This document shows, one piece after another, positions 12,289 to 22,869 of a DNA stretch of 64,000 nt (within the stretch, counting starts at the first letter, position 1; every line of letters begins with the position of its first letter). Source of the DNA: Oidiodendron maius Zn (taxonomy: Eukaryota; Ascomycota; Leotiomycetes; Myxotrichaceae); contig KN832870.1 in NCBI GenBank assembly GCA_000827325.1, forward strand, positions 3,348,001 to 3,412,000, given 5' to 3'. The notes under the pieces are model-generated. The model was not told the DNA's origin and searched no databases. It saw only the letters and a list, made by a program, of their open reading frames with translations. A program made the position numbers and the translations under genes.

Positions 12289-12320
12289 AGTAAGAGTGGA
12301 TAAGAGATCATATCCAGGCT
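12289..12320. repeat. Direct repeat, copy 1, at the C-terminal border of the NB-ARC module
   Basis: A 32-bp segment matching 13075-13106 at 29 of 32 positions; the first 20 bases (AGTAAGAGTGGATAAGAGAT) are identical. On the coding strand it encodes ISYPLLL. Confidence 0.85.
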
Positions 12321-13074
12321 CAGCTTGCTCTTTTTCGTTCCTCGCAGAAGTTCTAGGTATTTTCGAACAGAGATTTGGTTGTGGCTAAGATATGCCACCG
12401 CTTGAGCAATAGCTAGTGGAAGACACGTAAGTTCCTGAAGTAGTTCTATAGTTGCTGCCTCATCCTGAAGCAGTTCCTTCCGAGCTAGCGATGTCTCTAT
12501 AAAGACCGTTGCCTCTTCTTGGGTCATCTCTTGCAGATCAATAATATTGCTCCCAGCCACTACTACAGCCACTTCTCTTGATCGTGTCGTAAATACCGCT
12601 CGACCACTCTCGCTGATAGGAAGATACTGATATATACCGCGCTTTTCATTCGATCCTATTAGGACCTCTAAATCATCTGCATTGTCTATGATAAGAAGCC
12701 ACTTTCCAGCTTTCTTAGAACAAAGGTATTGGCAAACGAGTTCCTTTATGTCTTCGTCCTCTTTCCTTTTCTGTATACCAAGCTTGTGAGCTAACTCTGT
12801 ATACGTCTTCTCAAACCTTGCTTCACTCTGTATCGCCACCCAGAAGATCGAATATTCTCGTTTGTTTGTCTTAACTGAATACACAAACTGTAATGCTACC
12901 TCAGTCTTTCCAATACCGCCTAGACCAACGAGTGCTACTGTTCCGCTCTGTTCAATAAATAGTATCTTCTCGAGTGTCTTAAGTATAGTAGCTCGTCCAA
13001 CAAACTGTTGATTCTTTCGAAATGGTAAATAGTAAGATGGCTGGTAGACCGCATCTAATCTATTCATCAGTGAT

Positions 13075-13106
13075 AGTAAGAGTGGATAAGAGATTATATC
13101 TTGGCT
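13075..13106. repeat. Direct repeat, copy 2, before the NB-ARC module
   Basis: Partner of 12289-12320. Two of the three differences are C in copy 1 and T here. It also encodes ISYPLLL in the same frame. The 754 bp between the copies carry the core of the NB-ARC domain. Confidence 0.85.
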
Positions 13107-13364
13107 ATACTCACTACTATAAGCTCCGTCTATCCCTACTGCTGGAGCCTCTCTGCTTGCTAGCGCCTGACCTTCCCACCTCATCGGGTCTCTAACTAGC
13201 CGTTTAAAGCCGTTCTCGTTCTCCGGCCTGAACTTAACCATCTCCCTGTGGTTAGCGTGCACACTGACTGATGTATAGCCTTCGATTGTTGCCGACTCCT
13301 TAGAAATGATTTTGCCAGTTACTAGTAGTGGCAGCTCAGCAGGGGTGCCTTTGAAGTACCATCT

Positions 13365-13556
13365 CCCCCCTTAATAAACCAATCCCCCCCCCCAACTTAT
13401 TTTGATCCTTTGAACCTTTAACTTGAAAGACCATGTTTCAAAGGATTCCTGAAGCTCTGGTTGGAGGCACTGACCAAAAATCATCTTTTTATACTCGTCT
13501 GAGTTAAGCGGTTCAAAGGATCCACAAGTGGGGATAAGTGGTTTATTCAAGGGGGG
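13365..13556. mobile_element. MITE-like element with imperfect terminal inverted repeats
   Basis: A 192-bp stretch whose ends are inverted copies over about 55 bp. Both begin CCCCCCTT, then AATAAACCA, a run of C, and GATCCTTTGAACC before TTAACT. The arms differ by small gaps and a longer C run on the left. There is no coding capacity. I see no clear target duplication (left flank ATCT, right flank TAAT). It abuts the truncated N-terminal end of the NB-ARC gene, and the in-frame TAA that opens that frame lies inside it. A non-autonomous DNA transposon is the likeliest identity. Confidence 0.65.
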
Positions 13557-13997
13557 TAATATATACAAGTAAAAATTTAGCGACACTCAATTCGCCTTTT
13601 ACTGTAAGTAGTCTCAGCTTATTTTAGCATATCAACTTTCTAGGAATTATTTGTTAAGATTCGTCAGGTCTCTGGTTGCGGCTAATTAAGGCCAGTTTTG
13701 TATCAGCCATTGTTGCCAACTAGAGCTGCCAACGAATATCATCAGTCCAAAATAGTTCTTTGTTACAATTAAAAGAGATTTTATAGCCACCATATAGAGA
13801 AGTAATTTAAGGTTTTATAACAACTATAAGATGGATTTTAGCAGCACTTGAAATGAACATTGTTACATGTTGTCCTTACATTTCCGTACATCAAAGTACT
13901 CGCTCACTTCTCACAAGATAACCAGAAAGAATACGTCAACTTTTTCGACAACGCGTCCTGCAATAACTAAATTAACGTTGCAATAAATACATCTACC
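13557..13997. other. AT-rich intergenic sequence
   Basis: No trace of the missing hydrolase-like domain is seen on either strand here. No other feature is recognised. Confidence 0.5.
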
Positions 13998-16440
13998 ATG
14001 ATTCCAGAGCCAAGCCCAAAATATTCTGAGCGACCGCTTCCGCCTTTGGCTCTCAGTGATGAAGTCAAACTCCCCCTGTTACCCTGGCTGGCTAAAAGCT
14101 TTGTCCCGACCAAAACATCAGGAAAGGGTGGCACAAATGACTTGATTGCACTTTCAAAAACCTTTCGAGAGACTTGAGAGGCCCAGAATGCGTCCAATGA
14201 TAAAATTAAGCACCTTACGCAATCTCAGTTCCGAGAATTTCTAAGTAGTGACAAATATACAGCTTTGGCCGAAGAAGTCATAACCACGCGAGTACAGTCA
14301 GGCGGCGCGAAACACTCTCAAAAGCCCCAAAATATTCTTCCTCATAAATCTCAAATCTAGACACTGTAAGCGCGGCGCTCTTGAAATTTTGTTTAAGGCC
14401 ATACCCTAACATTCTCTAGGATCACTTTAGCATCATCTTAGAACTCGCCAATGAAATTGCTGGAACAAACTTTGCCCTAGGCTACATCACAGAAGGCTAG
14501 CGATGTAAATTTAATAAGAAAACAAAGAAGTATAACAACGCCTTCGTTAAGCCCTGAGCTGCGACCTTAATCGGCGATAATCTGGCAGATTCTACCAAAA
14601 GGCCGGTTCGGCCGGTTATCTGGCTTTGGAACGATGCTATGTGCAGAAGATGGAAGCCTGGGGGCAACAGTAAGCTTTTGGAATCAGAAACTCGTCCTCT
14701 TTGAGAGTTTATCACAGCATGCCGGATTTTCATTCCAGGCTTCTTTCATCTGTATTTTCGCCAGCTAACCAGAGAACAGTGGCAATTTTTGGAATCACTG
14801 GGAAGGATTTGGATGTTATAAGACTATCGACGGTACGTAGAAACAGATTTCCAGCCGCAAGTTCTATAAGTCGCGGTAAAGGTGGTGATGGACTTGGTGA
14901 CTATTAATACAACTACGCTTCTCCCTTCCGCCCACCTACTTGAATTCAATTTCTACATTCCAGAGCAACTTTCAGACTTATGAATTAAGCCCCGTAATAG
15001 TTCAACTTGTTCGGAATCTCCACGCTCTCTACCGTTCTGGTGCAATAATACTGACGAGTAATTTTAGATACACGCTTTCAGAGAGTCATAGATTGGAGAA
15101 TGGGAGATATTCTCATAGAATATCTCAAGGATAGAGTCTTAATTGTGACTAAAGACTGCGATAAAATTTACGGCGATGAACTAGCTATCAAGAAAGGCAC
15201 GTTTGTCAAAGAGTCCGTTGAAGCCAGGATCGTACCACCACAGTGGAAATTCGTTGTGGCATATAACGAAACGAAAGGCGTCATACCCAATCATAAGTTA
15301 AAACCTACCAAACTGAATTGTGTTGTCACTTCATTCGTTAGCCCACTGCTAACTGTACATTATAGAGCAGAGCATGAGACAGAACAAGAACGAGAGGACA
15401 AGGAAGATCCAGAGAAGGATCAAGAGGCAGATCAAGAGGAAGAAAAAGTGGAAGATCAGGAAGAAAGCAAAGAGGAGAACGACGGGGTGAATGAAGAGGA
15501 TGGCGACGATGAAGAAAGCGATGAGGATGATGATGAGGAGGATGAAGAGGAAGATGATGTGGATCACGAGGAGGATGTATGAAGGGCCTGAGCTGTAAGA
15601 ACTAATCTTCCTCAGAGCAATCAACCCCACTAACAAGTTGGGAGGAGCAACAAACGCAAACTTAACAATTGACGGCTTCGAGCTCTAAACTGGCAGTATC
15701 TATTTATGGATCTCTGTATCTGTACAATTCGAAAGGTATCGGGTCTTATTGGATCAAAACGGCACGGTTGGTTCTGCTCATCGCTGTCGTTTTCAGTTTC
15801 TTGGCATCGGATGGGGCATGCCTAAGCTGGTTCAAGCTTTTGTGGTCCATGAAAGCAATATGCATGAAGTTAATGAAGAGCTTGGCCAGTGCTTTGGAAA
15901 TGCAATTTCTATGAGTGGTACCCACTCCCACTATATCGTCTAAAGAGGGCCTACTCATCCGAAGAGGCACAAAGCAAGACGGATTTTTCCGATGGCGAGA
16001 TCATTCGTCTGGTGGATTGGAGCAGAAACAGCGATGAGTGCGAGTTCCTTGATTACTAGTCAAATTCTGGTAGGGTCAACTTAAAACATCTCGAGACCTT
16101 CGGCGTTTCCAGCATTACGAAAGAGCAAAAGTTCCCTTACGGTGTTTATCTCCCCGAAGATATACCAGCCACAGTCCGCGGCACTGTCCAGGAGGAGGGA
16201 CAAGAAATTTTGAGAGCCTCGACCGAATCATCAGATTCCAAATCCGAGGCAGATAATGTTGAAGAGCGGGAGGCCATATTTGTCTCAGAAGGGTCTTTCA
16301 ATTCAGAAGGCCAATCTGAAGAGTCTGATGAAGGGACTGTATCAGCGCAACCGCCGAAAGCAAATGCCAAAAAACATCGTCGGGACGACGATGTCGAGAA
16401 TGGTCCTAGCGAGAAAAAACTAAAGACTGGGGAGTATTGA
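13998..16440 (+). pseudogene. Degenerate unrecognised gene with in-frame stops
   Basis: A plus-strand frame from ATG 13998 runs to TAG 14358 with a single TGA at 14175 (possibly a mutated CGA). A textbook intron follows (GTAAGC at about 14366, CCTAAC, CTCTAG at about 14419). The next frame reads HFSIILELANEIAGTNFALG, then meets several TAG, TGA and TAA codons up to about 14970. Further coding-like pieces follow: an acidic ORF at 15100-15582, a piece with GWGMPKLVQAFVVHESNMHE near 15800-15940, and a Ser/Glu-rich tail with KKHRRDDD ending at 16440. Several frames would be needed to join them. I recognise no family. It could be one decayed gene or more than one fragment. Confidence 0.5.
15100..15582 (+). 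CDS. Hypothetical protein with strongly acidic tail, possibly part of the pseudogene
   Basis: An open frame of 160 codons. Residues 1-90 are mixed and could fold (MGDILIEYLKDRVLIVTKD, later VPPQWKFVVAYNETKG). From about residue 92 to the end it is almost entirely Glu, Asp, Gln and Lys, finishing in a Glu/Asp run. No family is recognised. It lies among degenerate fragments, so it may be an exon of the decayed gene rather than an independent gene. Confidence 0.3.
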   Translation: MGDILIEYLKDRVLIVTKDCDKIYGDELAIKKGTFVKESVEARIVPPQWKFVVAYNETKGVIPNHKLKPTKLNCVVTSFVSPLLTVHYRAEHETEQEREDKEDPEKDQEADQEEEKVEDQEESKEENDGVNEEDGDDEESDEDDDEEDEEEDDVDHEEDV

Positions 16441-16795
16441 TCGTCAAATGAAGATAAAAGGAGGAAAGAATTTAGGCGGACTAAGTCCTCAATTCTATGA
16501 ATTCTAGACATTCCAATCCGCTAGTCATTGAAAATGCATATCCACCTTGTAATTGCCTTCAACGTTATCCAGTACTTTGCTAGAAATAAAAAGGTCCGCT
16601 AGCGAGAACAAAATCTTGTGATAACGCCTCATAATGTCTTGTCTCATTTGTGACGCTTCTGACTTGGCATTCTGCCTCTACATATAGCATTCCAAACTTC
16701 AAAACATCCCGCAAGACCACTAGACTTATATGCTGCGATTCACGAATATGCCATTTGACGCCGTAATCAAAGCTAGGTAGTTTTCAAAACCGCGC
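16441..16795. other. Intergenic
   Basis: 3' side of the decayed gene and of MCP1. Nothing is recognised. Confidence 0.5.
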
Positions 16796-17753
16796 CTATA
16801 GGTCCAAGAGAGGTATTTTCGAGTAGAGCTCGTCGTAGCCTTTTCTAATCCAGCCGTCAGCCATTCCACCACGCCCAACAACCCCAAGCCCGCCTGCCAT
16901 CCATAGGCCCGCAACAGTAGCGCTGATTGCAGTAATTGTCCACCATCTGATCCTCGCCTTCTTATCATTGCCACGAGGCAGCCACCCTCCCCACTTGGCA
17001 GCTCCCCAGACAAAGTGGCCGGCTGCAACACTTAATAATCCCGCATATCCAATCCAGGCAATGACGGGATGCCTGGCAAATCCATGGCTCACGAAACCCA
17101 GTCCCACGCTGGACGAACCACCTTCGTAGATCCATGGTAGGAGTCGATTTGTGAACGCATGCCCCACTACCAATGGCGTCAGTGTATATCCAGCGCGGCT
17201 TATCCATGATACTGGGGGCCAGACTTCCAGTCTCTCCCCAAATTGTTTGGACACCTGTACTTGCGCGGCGCCATAGCGGGCCAGGTTGGAATTGCGCCTA
17301 TGGATTCGGAGAGCAAATCCAGCGAGGACATGTGTTGCAATTGGGAGGGTAACGAGAAGTGGCTCGAGAGGGAAGGACTGGTAGATTGGTCGTGTGAGGA
17401 GGAGGTATTGTTCTGATGTTGGGACTGAGCGGGTTACAAGTGGAATGAGAGATGTGTTGGTGAAGTGGATGGAGGCATAGACGGTGAAAACGTAGGATGA
17501 GTATTTTTGGAGACGGGTTACTATTGCATATTAGTCGCGGCATGTGAGCAATAACAGAGCACCACGAACAATAGTAGACAGAACTGTGTCCACTCCCCGT
17601 GAGGCCAAGTACCGAGGCCCAGCCTGAGGAAGCTGGTGGAGGGGGAGGTTGATTTGAAGGAACTGTGACCGAACTGTGACGGGAGTCAGGAACTGGGGCG
17701 GGATCCACGAGCTGAAGAGATATCTCTGATGCTGTAGAATCCCTGTGCGCCAT
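16796..17753 (-). CDS. MCP1: Mcp1-like mitochondrial outer-membrane protein (DUF1691)
   Basis: In yeast Mcp1 is a multi-pass mitochondrial outer-membrane protein that suppresses loss of ER-mitochondria tethering and aids lipid homeostasis; the assignment here is by family. Exons are 17753-17570 and 17520-16796 (49-nt intron), giving 302 residues. Splicing joins GHSSVYY to LTRLQKYSSYVFTVYASIH. Several hydrophobic helices follow with conserved polar residues: HFTNTSLIPL, PIATHVLAGFALRIHRR, LTPLVVGHAFTNRLLPW, GYAGLLSVAAGHFVWG and a last helix near SATVAGLWMAGGLGVVG. The N-terminal 50 residues are Ser/Pro-rich. An in-frame ATG at 17777 would add eight residues; 17753 fits the family better. The gene is divergent from the C2H2 gene, 176 bp away. 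Confidence 0.82.
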
Positions 17754-17929
17754 GGTGTTGAGTATGGTACGTTCCAAGGATTGTGGTTTACAGTTGAGGT
17801 CAGCCTTCCGACCACAATCCCAGTAGTAAATTTAAGGTTTCCGGGGCAGAAAGCTCAGACTGCACCCGGCCTTTCAGCCTCAACGCTCCTCTATACACCT
17901 CGAAAAAGCGTAACACCCAACAGCTCGAC

Positions 17930-18532
17930 ATGCCTCCAGTAAGCTTTCCAATCTGTTCTTCTTGAGAAACTACGTCTCCCCTAACAGCCCTGCAGCGCGG
18001 TTTTACCAACCCCGCTCCCAAAACTGAGAGCGCTCGAGAAGCAGTGAAGTCCTTTTATTGTATGTATCACTTCCCCTCAGCTCTTTAAGCCGTTCCGCCT
18101 AACTCCATCGTAGGCGAACTATGCAGTAAAGGCTATGCACGCATGAACGAATATGAGACCCATCTTTCTTCATACGATCATTCGCACAAGCAACGCCTCA
18201 AGGATATGCGCCAGTTGACGCGTGATCCCATGGCCACTTCTAAAGCACGAAAAGCCGAGGCAAAGGCCAACTCACAGTCTGGGCTCATCTCCATCAAGCT
18301 TGGTGGGGATTCTGGCGCTGGTGGAGGGGGTGGCAGTTTCAAGAAAGGTGGATTTAAGAAAGCAGGGTTCAAGAGCGCCTTTGCGCCAATGGACACTCAC
18401 GACTCCGCAGCAGAAACATCTCAGAATCCTTCCCCAGATGCGAAGATGCTCGAGGGAAGGAATGATAGCGCGGAGAGTGATACTGAGGACGAGGGATATG
18501 AGATGTATGATCCGAGGCGCCCTACAGATTGA
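17930..18532 (+). CDS. C2H2 zinc-finger protein with GPATCH8/ZNF804-like finger
   Basis: Likely nuclear RNA- or splicing-associated protein, inferred from the finger type. Exons are 17930-17938, 17996-18059 and 18114-18532, giving 163 residues. The first exon encodes only MPP. The finger is completed across the second splice: FYCELCSKGYARMNEYETHL, then the SYDHSHKQRLKDM signature seen in GPATCH8/ZNF804-type fingers. After it come a Lys/Ala-rich stretch (ATSKARKAEAKANS), a Gly-rich linker, KKGGFKKAGFKSAF and an acidic tail. The 9-nt first exon is inferred from frame and splice signals and is the least certain part. Confidence 0.78.
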
Positions 18533-18979
18533 GGCTTGCAGCGTATCTGTATCGCCTTCATTGCCCCTGGCATACGATGTTGAGGCTCCTAAACAGCAAG
18601 ACCGCGTAAATAAAGCTTGGCTAGGAGTGATCTTAACCATGGAGCGGTCATATACGATCGCCTAATACAGTGGGCGGAGCAGAACATCATAACAGGCCTC
18701 AGTCTGCTATCACCTACCCGCAGGAGCAAAGCCAACATGATGTCCTACCTTATCCTTCTACATGGCTGTAGTCCAGCCGATCTAGAACGCGGATTAAATT
18801 GCTTCGGTTATCTAGATTTCTGCCTTAGACGTGGGCCTTTGGGAGAGACGAGATGGAAATCAAGCATGATAAGACATTGAGAGGGCATCAATAGGTATCA
18901 TTCAGATTATCACATGAAGCCAATATAGAATTACAGACTTGCGAAGGCGTTACCGCCCTCTACCTCTCCACCATTCTAT
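18533..18979. other. Intergenic between convergent genes
   Basis: Holds the 3' ends of the C2H2 gene and of PDB1. A short frame at 18617-18880 has no motif. Nothing else is seen. Confidence 0.5.
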
Positions 18980-20160
18980 CTATAACCGTAGCATCTTTGC
19001 TGCGTAGTTCTCAATCAACTGCTCATTCGGGAAAGACATATCCTCCAACTTCTGCGCATATGGTGTTGGCACTTCAGCACCAGTGATTCTCTGGGCAGGA
19101 GCATCAAGATAATCGAAAGCATACTCCATGGTAAGAGCCAGAAGTTCAGCACCAACACCGAAAGCAGGGAATCCAGACTCGACAGCTAGTAAACGGTGGG
19201 TCTTCTTGACCGACTTGACAATCGACTCAACATCGAGAGGCTTGATAGATCGGAGGTTGATAACCTCGCACTCAACTCCGTACTTTTTCTTTAGGGCTTC
19301 GGCAGCAACAAGAGATTGGCCGACACAGCGAGAGAGGGTAACAATTGTGAGGTCTTTTCCTGCCCGCTCAATCTTGGCCTTACCGAAGGGAAGGACGAAG
19401 TCGTCTCGTTGCGCTGCCTCACTCATGGGGAAGCTCTGGCCATACAGTAATTCATTCTCAAGAACGCAGACTGGGTTGGGGTCTCGAATGGCAGCCTTCA
19501 ACAATCCTTTTGCATCTTCGGCGCTCCATGGTGTGACGACCTTAAGGCCCGGTATACTTCCGTACCAGGCTGAGTAATCTTGCGAATGCTGTGCGGCAAC
19601 ACCAGCTGCAAACCCGTTGGGGCCACGGAAAGTGATGTTGCAGGGCTGGATACCGCCAGACATGTAATGAGTTTTGGCTGCGGAGTTGACAATTTGATCG
19701 ATTGCTTGCATGGCGAAATTGAAGGTCATGAACTCGCACTGCACTATGATTAGATTCATCGCACGACGCTGCTCAATTGCCCACTTACGACAGGATGTAA
19801 ACCGGCCAATGCTGCTCCGACTGTAAGACCGCAGAATCCAGATTCCGTGATGGGGCTGTCAATAACCCTCTTATCTCCGAATCGGTCCAGCAATCCCTTC
19901 GTGACCTTGTACGCGCCATTGTACTGGGCAACCTCTTCGCCAAGGACGAAGACCTTGGGATTCAATTCCAATTCTTCAGCCAGGGCTTCGTTCAGTGCAT
20001 CTCGGACTGTGTATTCCTTCACTCCGCTCTCCTGTGCATATCCTCTGCTCTGGACGATGGCCGGGATCCGGGACACCGATTGGAAAGCGCTTCGAGTAGC
20101 TATAGGACGAGCTGTGGAAGCAGCGACGAACCGAGAAGCCGGGCGTAAGAGTCGTGACAT
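18980..20160 (-). CDS. PDB1: Pyruvate dehydrogenase E1 component subunit beta, mitochondrial
   Basis: With the alpha subunit it forms the thiamine-diphosphate E1 enzyme that decarboxylates pyruvate in the mitochondrial matrix. Exons are 20160-19789 and 19738-18980 (50-nt intron), giving 376 residues, as expected. The N-terminal 45 residues are Arg/Ser/Ala-rich and acidic-poor ([20 protein letters not shown]), a typical presequence. The mature part starts near [36 protein letters not shown] carries the conserved Glu region of E1-beta. The splice restores [20 protein letters not shown]. The C-terminal domain ends [14 protein letters not shown]. An upstream in-frame Met at 20298 is not supported by the presequence. 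Confidence 0.95.
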
Positions 20161-21002
20161 CTCTATGTGCAGCCAACCGGAAGGGAAAAGAGAGTGAATT
20201 GAGGTAGAGAAGGAGGAAAACGGACTATCGAGATATTTCTTCGCGAGCTTTCCCCCGATGTTGGGAAGACAGCTCTGCCAAAATTCCGTTGGATCCATGC
20301 GCTAGGCCTATTTTATAGTAGCGCCTACAAATCTACTGGCGGTTTTCTTAATAAGCCCGGAGAGCGAAAATCTACCGAACTGCCCCCCTTTCTCCTTTAT
20401 CAGGTACACATAAGCTTCGGCCCGCAACAGTATCACAATAATCCTTTGTAGCCATTTATTACATATTCACATATGTGCTTCAAATCCTTCAGTGACGTAC
20501 AAGGCAAACCCAACGATTTAATACTCGCCATTCTGAGAGACTAGCTATTTGGTGAAGCGATATAATATCCTATGTGGAAGTTCGCCGTTTTACGTAGCCT
20601 CGACTGCGCGCCAAATGGCTACACTGCTCACGTGTCTCTTGCCATGCGCTGCTCTAGAGTCTGCTAGCATACCAAGTCCCCGAAATCAGAATAACTATTT
20701 CATAGGTTTCAGTATGTTGAAGAATTCATAATCCTTCAACCAACTACTACTATTGCATCTCCACTTCAGCTCTTATCATTCTCGTAGTTTACACCCAGAG
20801 CGAGCCGCTCTGCTTTTTTATTATTATGTTTCTGCCTCAAAACACCCAAGACCCTCAGCCAGCTTATAATACGTAGCAACACGTCCTTCCAAGGCCTCGC
20901 CCGAGCCTAAATTTAGTTCATGGTGAATTCCGGTGACTGCCTTACCTGCCAACGACCAGAGCGGATGCTCTACCGGGTTCAAAGTAAACAAATTGAAGAT
21001 AT
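20161..21002. other. Intergenic, PDB1 promoter side
   Basis: The first 150 bp upstream of PDB1 are probably leader and promoter. The rest is AT-rich. No gene or RNA is recognised. Confidence 0.5.
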
Positions 21003-22345
21003 TTACTCTCCTGTCGATATCCCCCGCGACGCGAAAGCGCCGATAAAGTTGGCAAGCTTCTCTGCACCTTCGAGAGGAACCGCGTTGTAATTACTTGCTC
21101 GAATTCCACCCAGTCTACGGTGACCCCTTCAAACCAGCAAGACCAGGGCAGCACCTTCCTCTAAGAAAGCTTCCTCAGCAGCATTGCCACCGTTAATCCT
21201 AAAGCAGATATTCATACGCGACCGAACCGTCTTGTCGGGGATAATCTTATAAATATCAGGATAGGCTTCAAGCGCTCCATAGATGAGCCGAGCCTTCTCT
21301 TTGGATATAGCTTGCTGTGCTTGAACTTTATTAGGATGCTGCTGCAGCAGCCTCTTCAGAACCTGACCCGCGATATATACGCTATGGAAAACTTGATTAG
21401 CTTGTAAAGGCAGATTTGAGAGTGGTTCCAGTGAGTGGTAATGTGTACATTCAATCCTTCCGGGGGAGAAAGATAATCTCGGCAGCATACACTTACTCAA
21501 AAATACTTAGAGTATTATAGAGGCTATTGTTTTTAGCAATAGTCTCATACTCTAAGATGCGAGGTGGAATAGGTAGAGCTAGTTGTCTTATCAAAGTTGC
21601 AGAAGGCTGCATTAGAAAGCTCTTCTCAATGATAACAACAGTAATTCCAGTCAACCCTAGGTTCTTCTGGGTGCCGAAGAAGATAGCTGAGAAATTCTTT
21701 ACCGGAATTTTCCTCGAGAGAATGTTGGAGCTCATGTCAGCAACGACAATTGGCTGATCAGGCCCTGGCTCGAGAGACTTGGGAAATTGGGGAAATTAGA
21801 CGCCATCTACTGTCTAGTTGTCGCGAAAATATACCGGGGCAGATCCCTGAGATAAGTTCCAAGTGCTCTCATTTGGAATGGTTTCAAACTTGCCGTCTGC
21901 CGCAATATTGACATGCTCCAAGCCAAAGAGCCGCTCAGCTTCAGCCGCTGCCTTTTGCGACCAGCTACCAGTGATAATATAATCCATTTGAGATTCTTCA
22001 CGGCCTTCTTAAACTCCGGGATTGAGCTATCATCTGATTCCATTTCTTTGTACTTGCGGACAACCCAAGCGCCAACAAAGTTGTAAGCCACAGCGGAAAA
22101 TTCCCTGACCCACCGCCATGAATAAAGATTATCTCCTAATTGTCTGGAATATCAAGGTAGGACGCTAGATCAGCTTTAGCTTCATTGATAATAGCAGTAG
22201 CTATCTTTGACCGGTGTGAATGTTCAGCAATGCCTAGACCAGTATCATTATAGTTGATAAGAGCTTTGGCAGCATCATTGAGGATTTCTGTAGGCAAAAG
22301 CGCTGGGCCTGCACCGAAGCAGGTGATGTCTGATCCGGAGGGCAT
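21003..22345 (-). pseudogene. SER1: Phosphoserine aminotransferase pseudogene
   Basis: Phosphoserine aminotransferase makes 3-phosphoserine in serine synthesis. This copy is recognisable along nearly its whole length: MPSGSDITCFGAGPALLPTE, HSHRS, GAWVVRKYKE, VADMSSNILSRKIPVKNF with FFGTQKNLGLTG (the PLP-lysine region), LEYETIAKNNSLYNTLSIF and [19 protein letters not shown]. It is broken by a TAG at about 22136, by one-base deletions in the GGGSG stretch and after KNLK, by TAG and TAA around 21800-21820, and by a frame change near 21130. An intron (21382-21496) with good signals is kept and would restore SIFDVYIAGQV, so this is not a processed copy. Changes at two of the stops look like GAG or GAA to TAG or TAA, not RIP-type. 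Confidence 0.85.
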
Positions 22346-22869
22346 GGCCTATATGGAATCGTATCGACCTAGGTCAGTTAACTAATGCAGGAGTGACCGT
22401 CTAAGAGGGATTGCGCCTTGGAGGATCAGTAGCTTGGGGAACGTGTGGAGCAGAGACCCTAGAGTGGAATGGTGATTGAATGGAAAAGAGTGCAAGATTT
22501 GATTGACTACTTGTTTGTCTTCTCTTTTCTTTTAGGCCCCGATGTTTGTGTGATTCACGTCACACGTCGAGGCCGGCTGTCATATAGACGTTGACAGCGG
22601 TGGTAGGCCCGTGCATGCGCCTTGCGCGAAGTAAGGGGTCGCTAAACTCCGAGGGGCAAACTGTAGCACTAATATATCTTCTAAAAAAGAAAAAGTTCCA
22701 ATTTAGTAGTCTGCGGGGCTGCAGTCTGTCGCGAATTCTATGGTATGTACGAGTAACATTACGTCCATAACGCCCTGTTCACGAACCAAAATTACTACCA
22801 AAGCGCCATATCTGGCGTCTCGAAACCAAGCCTCGCATTACATCGGCAGTCTTTAACCCAATTAACAGT
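22346..22869. other. Intergenic
   Basis: Upstream of the aminotransferase pseudogene and downstream of ATG3. Nothing is recognised. Confidence 0.5.

Larger units (their letters stand above)
10249..13370 (-). pseudogene. Broken NB-ARC (NLR-like STAND) gene with C-terminal membrane module
   Basis: Fungal NLR-like proteins sense non-self or stress and drive an N-terminal effector. The open frame starts right after a TAA at 13371-13373. Its first residues (WYFKGTPAELPLLVTGKI, then ESATIEGYTSVSVHANHREM) resemble the C-terminal end of an alpha/beta-hydrolase-like effector domain, so most of that domain is missing. An NB-ARC follows: P-loop GLGGIGKT at 12926-12903, Walker B LLIIDNADD, sensor VFTTRSR and GLPL-like LTCLPLAIA. 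No WD, ankyrin or TPR repeats follow. Instead there is a fungal C-terminal module with WLNRLPKKL, GWGILVIEG and two hydrophobic helices (about 10420-10260). Two reading-frame breaks occur, in the overlaps 11472-11563 and 10532-10650; no convincing intron explains either. The first ATG is inside the hydrolase-like tail. I judge it a truncated, frameshifted gene. Unseen short introns are the alternative. Confidence 0.7.
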
